14,994 nucleotides of DNA. Source: Candidatus Nealsoniibacteriota bacterium (GTDB lineage: Bacteria; Patescibacteriota; Minisyncoccia; Minisyncoccales; GWA2-38-27). Numbering within the stretch: the stretch's first letter is position 1; each line of letters starts with the position of its first letter. Where the stretch lies: positions 1 through 14,994 of the forward strand of contig PWQC01000010.1 in the NCBI GenBank assembly GCA_003556925.1, in the 5' to 3' direction. This document shows, one piece after another, positions 6,100 through 13,963 of this stretch. The notes below the pieces were generated by a model that saw nothing but the letters and a program-made list of their open reading frames with translations, was not told where the DNA came from and made no database searches. The translations under genes and the position numbers were made by a program.

Positions 6100-7689
6100 T
6101 TAATATATTTTGTCTTTCTGCTCTTTCAAAAAATATCTCCATTGTTCTAGGAATCTGACAAAGCTCAAAAAAGGCATATCTATTAAAGCGCTAAAGGCGA
6201 CCGAAATAACATTATATTTTTTCCATCTTCCTGTTAACCACTTACCAAGTTGAATAATAGGAAGAGCAAAGGGGTCGAGGAGAAGATATAAGGCACTCTC
6301 TCTTTCTTCCGTCATGTGAAGCTCTTTGGCGTTGCTTCTTATCTTCATTCCGGAGAAAGCGATTAAAGAGAGAAAGATTATGAAAATAAAATAAGAGAGG
6401 GGAGGGAAGTTGATCATATAGAGCCCTGCTATGATTAAAGTCAAAAAAATCAAAAAGAAAAGAGAATAGAGAAGAGTAATGGTGCTTTTCATAAAAACGC
6501 TTCTCTTTGGGGCTATCTTAACTTCATAAAGAGGAGGATTGTTGCTTTCATAAATAATTTTCATAGATTCTATTAATACTTTTTCGGCGTTTCCTTCCGG
6601 TGGCGGTTTAATGGTGGCTACTAGTAAAACCATTAAAAAAGTAGGAACTAAGATATCGATAGCGATAGCTATTAAGGGAAAGCCGATTCCCATTAATCTG
6701 GTGATGGGCTGTTCAATGGCCAACAAGGCAATAATGTTGCTTAAAAAAATAGAAGTGGTTGAATAGATAGCGGCCCTTGATAGTCTTTTTTTAAGGGTTT
6801 TTAGTCTCTCATTGTAGGCCGTTTTTAATCCTTTTTCAACTTCTTCGGGCTGATTAAACGTGTCTTTTTTTTTGTCTAAGATATCTCCTATTAATAAAAA
6901 GGGCGTATTGTATTTTTGGCAGACTTGATAAAAGCTGTCTTTTAACTCATGTTCCAGAATTTTTTCGATCTCTTCTTGAATAAGGTATATATTTTTTGCT
7001 AAGTCTTCTTTTTTCCAGTTATGATACTTGTATTTGAAAAGATGGTAGCTGATTATAGGGTTGTCAAGTTTGAAAAGAGCTCTCTGGATAGCAATATATA
7101 GTTGAGTATCTTTATCTTCTTCTTTGATAGGTTTGAAATTAATTACTCCGTCTTGTAGGTATACTCTTTTTTTCATTACAGAAAACATATAATTAATTAA
7201 ACCTCTTTCCTTAGGGGAGGGAGTGAGTATCTCTTCAACTTCACAAGCGATAATAGAGCATAGCCAGTTATATAACTGTATCTTGGATTTTTTGGCTTTA
7301 GAAGGGGAGTTGGCTAAGATAAAGACATATCTATTAAGAACGCCTTGTACTTGTTCAATTTTGTAGTAGGGTATCTTGTCGTTAGGAAAGTGTCCTCCTC
7401 TTATTAATTCTAAAACCAAAGGTTCGCTTTTAAGAGAGAGATTTTTGAGAGATCCGTTAACCGGGTCTATTTGGCTAAAAATCTTTCTTTTTAATGATCT
7501 TTCTGCCGTTGCTCTTTTAAGTAGATGCTCTTCTTTCCAGTCGATAATGCCCCTTATTTTTTCATAAAAAGCGGCTACTCTTGAAGCAACTTCATCAACA
7601 TGAATAGTTTTTTCTTCTTTTTCCGGAGACTCTTCCCAGATTTCATATTTCTTTATTAAAGTTTCTGTTTCGGCTGATAGTCTTGGCAT
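6100..7689 (-). CDS. Uncharacterised four-helix membrane protein with large soluble N-terminal region
   Basis: I do not recognise a named family. The 529 residues split into a charged soluble part (about 1-300, mostly helical, no signal peptide, last stretch rich in Lys/Glu) and a membrane part. Likely transmembrane segments are about 306-325, 332-360, 401-426 and 428-450. A polar loop between the second and third carries KPPPEGNAEK (361-370). After the fourth comes a hydrophobic or amphipathic tail with LDPFALPIIQLGKWLTGRWKK and a Trp/Phe-rich, basic end. I see no catalytic motif, P-loop or cysteine pair. My impression, from memory only, is that similar C-terminal segments occur in unnamed CPR membrane proteins. 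The gene sits between thrS (34-base overlap) and miaB (one-base gap), so it is coexpressed with translation genes. The ATG at 7689 is the only obvious start; no Shine-Dalgarno is seen. Confidence 0.85.
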   Translation of the reverse strand: MPRLSAETETLIKKYEIWEESPEKEEKTIHVDEVASRVAAFYEKIRGIIDWKEEHLLKRATAERSLKRKIFSQIDPVNGSLKNLSLKSEPLVLELIRGGHFPNDKIPYYKIEQVQGVLNRYVFILANSPSKAKKSKIQLYNWLCSIIACEVEEILTPSPKERGLINYMFSVMKKRVYLQDGVINFKPIKEEDKDTQLYIAIQRALFKLDNPIISYHLFKYKYHNWKKEDLAKNIYLIQEEIEKILEHELKDSFYQVCQKYNTPFLLIGDILDKKKDTFNQPEEVEKGLKTAYNERLKTLKKRLSRAAIYSTTSIFLSNIIALLAIEQPITRLMGIGFPLIAIAIDILVPTFLMVLLVATIKPPPEGNAEKVLIESMKIIYESNNPPLYEVKIAPKRSVFMKSTITLLYSLFFLIFLTLIIAGLYMINFPPLSYFIFIIFLSLIAFSGMKIRSNAKELHMTEERESALYLLLDPFALPIIQLGKWLTGRWKKYNVISVAFSALIDMPFLSFVRFLEQWRYFLKEQKDKIY

Positions 7690-9374
7690 ATCTTTAAAAA
7701 ATTATTTAAACTTGTCTCTTTGATCTTTTTTTCTTTTCTCTTTCTCAGGCTGATCTTTTTTGATTTTAACTCTTTTTCTCCTATTACCACCATATAGGGT
7801 ATCTTTTGGAGTTCCGCTTTTTTTATCTTCTTAGAGACACTTTCTTCTTCGCTATTAATCTCTACTCTAATGTCTTTTAGCTTTTCTTTAATTTCTTTAG
7901 CGTATTCAAGGCACTTTTCATTTATTGGGATAATAACAACTTGAATCGGGGAGAGCCAGAAGGGAAAATCACCGGCAAAGTGCTCAATTAAAAGAGCTAG
8001 AAATCTTTCGTAAGAACCCAAGATTGCTCGATGAACCATTACCGGGGCGATCTTTTTTCCTGTTTTTGATACATAAAAAAGATTAAATCTTTTAGCTGTA
8101 GCGAAATCAATTTGAACGGTTGGGATCTGAACCTCTTTTCCCAAAGCGTCTTTAAACATAAAATCTATCTTTGGTCCATATAAAGCGGCCTCGCCTTCTT
8201 GTATCTCTGCTTTTAAGTTCATCTCTTTATTTATCTGCTTTAAAATGCTTTCACACTTTTTCCAATCCTTCTCTTCTCCAATGTATTTTTCTGGATGTTG
8301 ATAATCTCTAAACGATAAATAGACTTTGTGATTTTTCCACAACCCTAAAGAAGTATAAAATTCCTGGATAATTGAAATCATTCTTTTAATTTCATCTTTT
8401 ACTTGAGAGACCTGGCAAAAAGAGTGTCCGTCTTCAACCGTGATGGCATAGACTCGGTTTAAACCTCCGACTTCTCCCGCCTTTTCCGCCCTATACTGTT
8501 TGTCAGACTCCATATATCTAATGGGTAGTTCTTTATAGGATCTTATCTTAGAGGCGTATATCTGGGTGTGATGGGGGCATTGAACTGGCTTTAAAGCAAA
8601 GCTATGTCCAGAAACAGAATTAACATGGAATAACTCTTCGCTGAATTTTTTAGCGTGGCCGGATATTTCGAATAGATCTATCTTGGTTAAAGAAGGCGCA
8701 GAGACTTTTTCAAACCCATAACTTCGACAAATCGCTTCTACTTTTTTCTTTAATTGTTCTATTAAAGCCGTTCCTTTTGGGGTATACATGGGAAGGCCGG
8801 GCCCTACTATTTCAGAAAAGCAAAAAAGATCTAACTCTCTGCCTATCTTTCGGTGATCTCTTTTTTTGGATTCTTCTACCAAGTCAAGATATTTGTTTAA
8901 TTTTTCTTTGCTTTCAAATGCGATTCCGTAAATTCTGGTAAGCATCTGGTTTTTTTCGTCTCCCTTCCAATAGGCGCCGGCCACTCTGGACAATTGAAAA
9001 GAGTCAAGGTTGATTTCTTTAGTATTTTTAACATGGGGTCCCGAGCAGAGGTCAACGAACCCATTAACCTCGTAAAGGGAAACTTTTCCTTTTATATCTT
9101 TTAAGAGATCTAACTTAAAGGGCTCTTCTTTAAATATTTTTTGAGCTTCTTTTTTACTAATGAACCTTTTTTTAAAAGAAAGGTTCTTTTTTATCGTCTC
9201 TTTCATCTTATTTTCTATCTTTTTCAGTTCTTTTTCAGAAAAACTTTTAGGCATTAAAAAATCATAATAAAAGCCGTTTTCAATGGCCGGCCCCATGCCC
9301 AAAAAGGCTTGGGGGAAGATCTCTTTCACCGTTAATGCCAAAATATGAGATAGAGAGTGTCTTGTCTTTTCCAT
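7656..9374 (-). CDS. thrS: Threonyl-tRNA synthetase lacking the TGS domain
   Basis: Class II synthetase that charges tRNA(Thr). The protein has 572 residues against about 640 in E. coli. It begins directly at the editing domain: RHSLSHILA gives His6 and His10, and CSGPH gives Cys110 and His114, the four-residue editing site. The N-terminal TGS domain is absent, and the dnaE stop lies only nine bases upstream, so there is no room for it. The catalytic zinc ligands appear kept: Cys266 in VQCPHH, His317 in DGHSFC, and His448 in VHRAILGSYERF (motif 3). The usual MNCPGH is VQCPHH, and the usual FTQDDAH is ITVEDGH. The C-terminal anticodon-binding domain starts around 474 (SPIQVVIIP) and runs to the end. 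Editing and aminoacylation should both be possible. Confidence 0.95.
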   Translation of the reverse strand: MEKTRHSLSHILALTVKEIFPQAFLGMGPAIENGFYYDFLMPKSFSEKELKKIENKMKETIKKNLSFKKRFISKKEAQKIFKEEPFKLDLLKDIKGKVSLYEVNGFVDLCSGPHVKNTKEINLDSFQLSRVAGAYWKGDEKNQMLTRIYGIAFESKEKLNKYLDLVEESKKRDHRKIGRELDLFCFSEIVGPGLPMYTPKGTALIEQLKKKVEAICRSYGFEKVSAPSLTKIDLFEISGHAKKFSEELFHVNSVSGHSFALKPVQCPHHTQIYASKIRSYKELPIRYMESDKQYRAEKAGEVGGLNRVYAITVEDGHSFCQVSQVKDEIKRMISIIQEFYTSLGLWKNHKVYLSFRDYQHPEKYIGEEKDWKKCESILKQINKEMNLKAEIQEGEAALYGPKIDFMFKDALGKEVQIPTVQIDFATAKRFNLFYVSKTGKKIAPVMVHRAILGSYERFLALLIEHFAGDFPFWLSPIQVVIIPINEKCLEYAKEIKEKLKDIRVEINSEEESVSKKIKKAELQKIPYMVVIGEKELKSKKISLRKRKEKKIKETSLNNFLKICQDYQPKQKL

Positions 9375-9383
9375 GTCTATATC

Positions 9384-12300
9384 CTACTCTTTATTTATGA
9401 TTTCTTCAATACCTTCGGCTATGATCTGCAGATCTCCGTTTCTTTTACTTATCTTTCCTTTAAGGAATACTATCTTTCCCTCTTGTAGAGAATCATGGCT
9501 TTGAGCGGTTAGCTTGGGGAAGCAGATTACCTCTATCTTTTCACTTAAGTCTTGAAATTTTACAAAGAGCATAGCATCACCCTTTTTGGTATTTATCTTT
9601 TTAACGGAGTCGATAATTCCACCCATGGTAACTGTTCGATTCAGCATTAGATGAGTTATTCTTTTGATGGGGAAGCACTTCTTTTCTAATAAACCCTTAA
9701 GATCGTCTAAAGGATTAGCACTAACATAAAGACCCAATAACTCTTTTTCCCACTTTAATCTCTCTGCTTTTTTACTTACTTCCACCTCTTCTAATATAAT
9801 CTTATTATTAAAGTCTTTTTCTTGGTCAAAGAGGCCTGTCTGTCCATTTTCTTTTAATTTTGTCTTTTCTCTGGCATATTCCAGTATTTTTTCTATATTA
9901 TGTAAAAATAGATTTCTTTCTCCCAAATCATCTAAAGCACCTGCCTTTATAAGGCTTTCCAGCGACTTTTTATTCATATTTTTAGATCCTATTCTTTGGG
10001 CAAAATCAGCGATAGAAGTGAATTGACCACCTCTCTTTCTTTCTTTGGCGATTATTTCTGCGATGTTTTCTCCCACATTCTTAATAGCCAAAAGACCAAA
10101 TCTTATCTGTCTTTTTTCAGGAACTACGGTAAAGTTTTTTAAGCTTTCATTTACAGAAGGGGGAAGTACTTCTACTTTCATCTTTTCACACTCTTGGATT
10201 AAGAAGGCGATTCTTTCGGTATTAGTCTTTTCAGAAGTAAGCAGGGCTGCCATAAATTCAACTGGAAAATGAGCCTTTAGGTATGCGGTTTGATAGGCAA
10301 TCTTGGCATAGGCGCAAGAGTGGGCCCGATTAAAGCCGTAACTGGCGAAAGGAAGAATCCACTCCCATATTTTTTTGGCCACTTCCTTTGGAATCTGATT
10401 ATCTATTGCTCCGTCAATAAACTTTTTTTCCAAACTGTTTAACAGCTCTTTTATCTTTTTACCAACCGCTTTTCTTAAAATATCAGCCTCTTCTAAAGAG
10501 AAACCGGCCAATTGCTGGGCTATCTGCATCAGCTGTTCTTGGTATAAGATGATGCCGTAAGTGTTTTCCAGAATTGGCTTGAGCTTTGGATGGACATATC
10601 TTATCTCTTCTTTTCCGTGTTTTCTCTTGATATAGGTGGGAATAAGTTCCATCGGTCCGGGTCGATAGAGGGCGATCATAGCGTCTATATCCTCAAAACG
10701 GGTTGGCTCTAATTCTTTTAAATATCTTTTCATCCCATCGCTTTCAAGCTGAAAGATACCGGTTGTTTCTACTCTTCTGAAAAGATCAAAGGTTTTTTTG
10801 TCGTTTTCCGGGATATTGTCGATCTCTATCTTTTTCCCTTGAACGACATATATCCTAGATAGTGTATCTTCTATTATGGTTAGGTTTTTTAATCCCAATA
10901 GGTCCATTTTCAAAAGACCCAACGATTCAACTGCATACATATCATATTGGGTAACGATACTGTCATCTCCTTGAGTTGGATATTGTAGGGGAATATGCTC
11001 TGTTAAGGGAAGTTTGGAAATTACTACTCCACAAGCATGAGTGGAGGCGTGGCGTGCCACTCCTTCCAGCTTCTTTCCAAAATCGATAATAGTCTTTGCT
11101 TGATCATTGCTTTGATAGATCTCCTGAATTTCTTTCACCTCTTTTAAAGATCTACTTAAAGAAAAACCAAAGGGAATCATTTTAGCCAATTTATCACAAA
11201 AGTCATAAGGATATTGCAGGGCTCTTCCGACATCTCGGATGACTACTCTTGAGGCCATAGTACCAAAGGTAATTATTTGAGATACCTTATCTCTTCCGTA
11301 TTTTTGAGCAACATAGTTTATTACTTCTTCTCTTCTTCGATCGGTAATATCCAAATCAATATCAGGTAGACTGCCGGTCCGGCCAGGATTTAAGAACCTC
11401 TCAAAGATAAGCTGATACTTCATCGGATCTACGTTAGTAATATTTAAAAGGTAAGAAACTATAGAGCCACCGGCGGATCCACGACCCGGTCCAATGATAA
11501 TTCTTTGTTCTTTGGCCCAGTTAACAAAATCTTGCACGATTAGAAAATAGGAAGAGAATCCCAATTTAGAGATAACAGAGAGTTCATAAGAGAGTCTCTC
11601 TTTTATCTCTTTTCCTGCTTTTTCATATTTCTTTTTAATTCCTTCTTCGCAGAGTTTTTTTAGATAAGAATCAGCTGTCTCTTTTTCGGGAACCTTGAAA
11701 TAAGGAAGTTTTATCTTTCCCAGATCGAAATCAAAGTTGCAAGCGCGAGCTATCTTTTCAGTGTTTTTAAAAGCCTCGGGAACTTCTTTACAGAAATCTT
11801 TCATCTTTTGAGGATGGGTCATTGATAAATCATCACCCTTTAAACTTAATCTTTCTGGATTATTTTTGTCGGCGCCGGTATTGATAAGCATTAAGACATC
11901 TTGAGCTTCTGCATCTTCGCTGTTTAAATAATGGATATCGTTAGTGGCCACCAAAGGGATGGCTGTTTTTTTTGCCAGCGCTATTATTTTTTTATTAACG
12001 AGAATTTGATCTTTGTTATTTGGATGATTTTGAATTTCTAAATAGAAATTATCTTTACCAAAGATTTTTTGATATATTTCAGCCGCTTCTTGGGCTTCTT
12101 TGTCTCTTTTAGCTAAATACATTTGAGGGACTTTTCCTTGCAAACAGGCAGAGAGGGCGATCAATCCTTCGGCGTGTTCTTTTAATAATTCTTGATCAAT
12201 TCTTGGTTTATAATAAAAGCCCTCAAGGTGGGCTTTAGTTACCAGATTAACCAGATTCTTATACCCTTTTTCGTTTTTCGCCAAAAGAATTAAATGATAT

Positions 12301-12554
12301 CTTTTATCGTCAATCCCCGGTCTCTTCTGATCCATCCTCCCAACTGCTTCATAAAGTTCGCAGCCGATAATCGGCTTTATTCCTCTCTCCTTGGCTTTCT
12401 TGTAAAACTCTACTGCCCCATACATGACGCCGTGATCGGTTAAAGCTAAAGATTCCATGCCACACTCTTTAGCTTTATCTAAAAGCTGGTCTATCTTTGC
12501 TAAACCGTCTAAAAGAGAGAAGTGGCTGTGAACATGTAGGTGAGTAAACTTCAT
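9384..12554 (-). CDS. dnaE: DNA polymerase III alpha subunit with intact PHP domain
   Basis: Replicative DNA polymerase, C family, DnaE1-like. The PHP domain (1 to about 270) has all nine metal ligands when aligned by eye with the proofreading M. tuberculosis DnaE1: His7, His9, Asp16, His41, Glu66, His87, Cys137, Asp206 and His208. The Pol3 core has GPGRGSAGGS at 355-364, PDIDLD at 397-402 with catalytic Asp398 and Asp400, and the third Asp551 in KMDLLGL. Then come a helix-hairpin-helix region near 820-835, an internal sliding-clamp motif QTGLF at 905-909, and an OB fold at about 973-1050. The protein stops right after the OB fold at 1056 residues (E. coli 1160), so the tau-binding C-terminal domain is missing or minimal. 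No intein is seen. It is the first gene of the minus-strand operon. Confidence 0.97.
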   Translation of the reverse strand: MKFTHLHVHSHFSLLDGLAKIDQLLDKAKECGMESLALTDHGVMYGAVEFYKKAKERGIKPIIGCELYEAVGRMDQKRPGIDDKRYHLILLAKNEKGYKNLVNLVTKAHLEGFYYKPRIDQELLKEHAEGLIALSACLQGKVPQMYLAKRDKEAQEAAEIYQKIFGKDNFYLEIQNHPNNKDQILVNKKIIALAKKTAIPLVATNDIHYLNSEDAEAQDVLMLINTGADKNNPERLSLKGDDLSMTHPQKMKDFCKEVPEAFKNTEKIARACNFDFDLGKIKLPYFKVPEKETADSYLKKLCEEGIKKKYEKAGKEIKERLSYELSVISKLGFSSYFLIVQDFVNWAKEQRIIIGPGRGSAGGSIVSYLLNITNVDPMKYQLIFERFLNPGRTGSLPDIDLDITDRRREEVINYVAQKYGRDKVSQIITFGTMASRVVIRDVGRALQYPYDFCDKLAKMIPFGFSLSRSLKEVKEIQEIYQSNDQAKTIIDFGKKLEGVARHASTHACGVVISKLPLTEHIPLQYPTQGDDSIVTQYDMYAVESLGLLKMDLLGLKNLTIIEDTLSRIYVVQGKKIEIDNIPENDKKTFDLFRRVETTGIFQLESDGMKRYLKELEPTRFEDIDAMIALYRPGPMELIPTYIKRKHGKEEIRYVHPKLKPILENTYGIILYQEQLMQIAQQLAGFSLEEADILRKAVGKKIKELLNSLEKKFIDGAIDNQIPKEVAKKIWEWILPFASYGFNRAHSCAYAKIAYQTAYLKAHFPVEFMAALLTSEKTNTERIAFLIQECEKMKVEVLPPSVNESLKNFTVVPEKRQIRFGLLAIKNVGENIAEIIAKERKRGGQFTSIADFAQRIGSKNMNKKSLESLIKAGALDDLGERNLFLHNIEKILEYAREKTKLKENGQTGLFDQEKDFNNKIILEEVEVSKKAERLKWEKELLGLYVSANPLDDLKGLLEKKCFPIKRITHLMLNRTVTMGGIIDSVKKINTKKGDAMLFVKFQDLSEKIEVICFPKLTAQSHDSLQEGKIVFLKGKISKRNGDLQIIAEGIEEIINKE

Positions 12555-12589
12555 TAGACCATTCTACTTTTTTTTAAAATTTCCGTCAA
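12555..12589 (-). promoter_or_regulatory. Sigma70-type promoter for dnaE operon, predicted leaderless
   Basis: Reading the minus strand, TTGACG (12589-12584) and TAGAAT (12566-12561) are separated by exactly 17 bases; each matches the sigma70 consensus at five of six positions. Six bases (GGTCTA) separate the -10 element from the dnaE ATG at 12554, which puts the expected transcription start on the A of the start codon. No Shine-Dalgarno precedes the ATG, as expected for a leaderless mRNA. The -35 lies inside the spacer of the rnhB promoter on the other strand. Confidence 0.7.
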
Positions 12590-12608
12590 ATTATGTTATT
12601 ATACATTG
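12574..12608 (+). promoter_or_regulatory. Extended -10 promoter for rnhB, predicted leaderless
   Basis: On the plus strand TTAAAA (12574-12579) and TATTAT (12597-12602) are 17 bases apart. TG at 12594-12595 followed by one base makes an extended -10 (TGn), which would compensate for the weak -35. Six bases (ACATTG) separate the -10 from the ATG at 12609, the same distance as for dnaE, so transcription is expected to begin at the start codon. Its elements interleave with those of the divergent dnaE promoter. Confidence 0.6.
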
Positions 12609-13208
12609 ATGTTAAAAGAAGAAAGAAGGGCATGGAAAAAAGGTTTTAAGAGAGTGGCTGGACTGGACGAAGTCGGCCGAGGTTCTTTGTCTGGTCCGGT
12701 GGTAGCGGCAGCGATTATTATCGACCCATTAGTCAACCTTAAAAAATTTAAAGAAGTAAAAGATTCTAAAAAATTATCTGTCCGAAAAAGAGAATATTAT
12801 TATAATCTGATTATTAAAGATTCTTTTATCGAATGGAAGATAATTGCTCTTTCAGAAAAAAAGATAGACAAGATTAATATTTTAGAAGCAACTAAAAAAG
12901 CTATGAAAAAAGCAGGTGAGGAATTAAGGGCAGACTTTTTAATTATTGACGGTAATTTCACTCTTAAAAGAAAGCTTCCTCAAAAATCAATTATTAAGGC
13001 CGATGAAAAAGTTTTGTCATGTACCCTTGCCTCAATTTTGGCTAAAGTTTTTAGAGATAGATTAATGGAGAAGTATGATAAAAAGTATCCATTATATAAT
13101 TTTAAGAGCAATAAGGGCTATCCGACCAAAGAGCATTATCAACTAATTAAGAAACATAATACCTGTTTAATTCATCGGCAAAGCTTTACTCTTTATAAAA
13201 AAGAGTGA
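12609..13208 (+). CDS. rnhB: Ribonuclease HII
   Basis: Cleaves the RNA strand of RNA-DNA hybrids and starts removal of single ribonucleotides from DNA. The 199-residue protein shows the RNase HII signature AGLDEVGRGSLSGPV, with catalytic Asp20 and Glu21 and the GRG motif at 23-25; KDSKKLS at 51-57; Asp114 in LIIDG; Asp132 in KADEKVLS followed by ASILAKVFRD; and NKGYPTKEH near the end. The four-acid active site is therefore complete. I chose the ATG at 12609 over the TTG three bases earlier because ATG is the stronger codon and lies six bases after a good -10 element. It diverges from dnaE, so a replication polymerase and a repair nuclease share one control region. Confidence 0.95.
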   Translation: MLKEERRAWKKGFKRVAGLDEVGRGSLSGPVVAAAIIIDPLVNLKKFKEVKDSKKLSVRKREYYYNLIIKDSFIEWKIIALSEKKIDKINILEATKKAMKKAGEELRADFLIIDGNFTLKRKLPQKSIIKADEKVLSCTLASILAKVFRDRLMEKYDKKYPLYNFKSNKGYPTKEHYQLIKKHNTCLIHRQSFTLYKKE

Positions 13209-13225
13209 GAGACTTGTTTTTTTTT
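13185..13225 (+). terminator. Weak hairpin plus T-tract at the end of rnhB
   Basis: ACTCTTT (13188-13194) and AAAGAGT (13200-13206) form a 7-bp stem with a 5-base loop, extendable by G-U and A-T pairs, and include the rnhB stop codon. A run of nine T follows at 13217-13225. The T-run starts about eight bases after the stem and the stem is A/T-rich, so this is at best a poor intrinsic terminator. The T-run may instead be promoter spacer for rpmF. Confidence 0.3.
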
Positions 13226-13250
13226 GAAAAATATGTAAGATATAGCCTAT
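13214..13250 (+). promoter_or_regulatory. Possible promoter for rpmF
   Basis: TTGTTT (13214-13219) and TAAGAT (13236-13241) are 16 bases apart in the 42-base gap before rpmF. The -35 is poor (three of six) and the -10 is moderate. Transcription would start within a few bases of the ATG at 13251, so this mRNA would also be leaderless or nearly so. No Shine-Dalgarno is visible before rpmF. Weaker evidence than for the dnaE/rnhB promoters. Confidence 0.35.
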
Positions 13251-13523
13251 ATGGCAGTACCCAAACAAAGAAAAACTAAATCAAGGAGAAACCAAAGAAG
13301 AATGCACATCTTCTTAAAGAAGCCGGTTTTGGTTGCCTGCTCTCACTGCGGAAAGAAAATTCGCCCATATATTGTTTGTCGATATTGCGGTTATTATAAA
13401 AAGAAGGAAGTGATTGATGTCTTTGCCAAATTAGACAAAAAAGAAAAAAAGAAAAGAGAGCAAGAAATAGCCGATCAGAAAGATGCACCCAAAACAACAA
13501 TGGAGGAGCTTTCTAAAAAATAA
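13251..13523 (+). CDS. rpmF: Ribosomal protein L32 with charged C-terminal extension
   Basis: Small zinc-ribbon protein of the large ribosomal subunit. The N terminus [17 protein letters not shown] is the L32 signature. Two CxxC pairs, Cys30/Cys33 and Cys43/Cys46, form the zinc knuckle, so this is the cysteine-containing (C+) form. L32 is usually 56-65 residues; this one has 90. The extra part, from about residue 58, is strongly charged ([10 protein letters not shown]) and ends in TMEELSKK. It keeps the reading frame and ends at its own stop, so it is not a visible fusion. The gene sits five bases before nusB. L32 is often found with plsX/fabH in other bacteria; here it is grouped with nusB-rnc-rpsP. 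Confidence 0.93.
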   Translation: MAVPKQRKTKSRRNQRRMHIFLKKPVLVACSHCGKKIRPYIVCRYCGYYKKKEVIDVFAKLDKKEKKKREQEIADQKDAPKTTMEELSKK

Positions 13524-13528
13524 TAGAT

Positions 13529-13963
13529 ATGGCTTCGAGGCATTTAGCAAGATCAGTGGTAATGCAGAGTTTATACGAGTGGGACTTTTATGACAAAAAA
13601 GACCATAATTTAGAATCGATTGTAGAAAGAAACATTCAAGAGTTTGCACCGGGGTTAGAAGACAAAGGATTCATTTGGGAACTGCTAACCGGAGTTATTC
13701 AAAAGATATCAAAAATTGACCGGATAATAGAAAAAGCAGCACCTGAATGGCCCGTTAATCAAGTCGCCATTGTCGATAGAAACATCTTAAGGATAGGTCT
13801 TTATGAACTTTTGTATGAAGATGAGAAAGAGGTTCCGCCTAAAGTAGCGATTAACGAATCGATAGAGTTGGCCAAAAACTTTGGAGGAGAAAATTCGGGT
13901 AAGTTTGTTAATGGCGTTTTAGGCACCGTTTATAAAGAGATGATAGAAAAAAATAATGCGTGA
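13529..13963 (+). CDS. nusB: Transcription antitermination factor NusB
   Basis: All-helical RNA-binding protein that, with NusE (S10), assembles on boxA of rRNA leaders to prevent premature termination. The 144 residues are family-sized. It opens with [18 protein letters not shown], corresponding to the Arg-rich first helix that binds boxA RNA, contains [15 protein letters not shown], and ends with the strongest NusB motif, [27 protein letters not shown]. The start is the ATG at 13529, five bases after rpmF; a GGAGGAG 20 bases upstream is too far to be its ribosome site and encodes rpmF residues. The stop overlaps rnc by eight bases. Pairing with rnc makes sense because RNase III processes the rRNA precursors whose transcription NusB supports. 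Confidence 0.95.
   Translation: MASRHLARSVVMQSLYEWDFYDKKDHNLESIVERNIQEFAPGLEDKGFIWELLTGVIQKISKIDRIIEKAAPEWPVNQVAIVDRNILRIGLYELLYEDEKEVPPKVAINESIELAKNFGGENSGKFVNGVLGTVYKEMIEKNNA

Noticed and set aside
12606-12608. TTG start for rnhB, one codon before the ATG
   Set aside because: ATG at 12609 is stronger and lies at the expected transcription start; the added residue is not conserved.
13502-13508. GGAGGAG as a ribosome site for nusB
   Set aside because: It is about 20 bases before the nusB ATG, too far for normal use, and it encodes conserved-looking rpmF tail residues.
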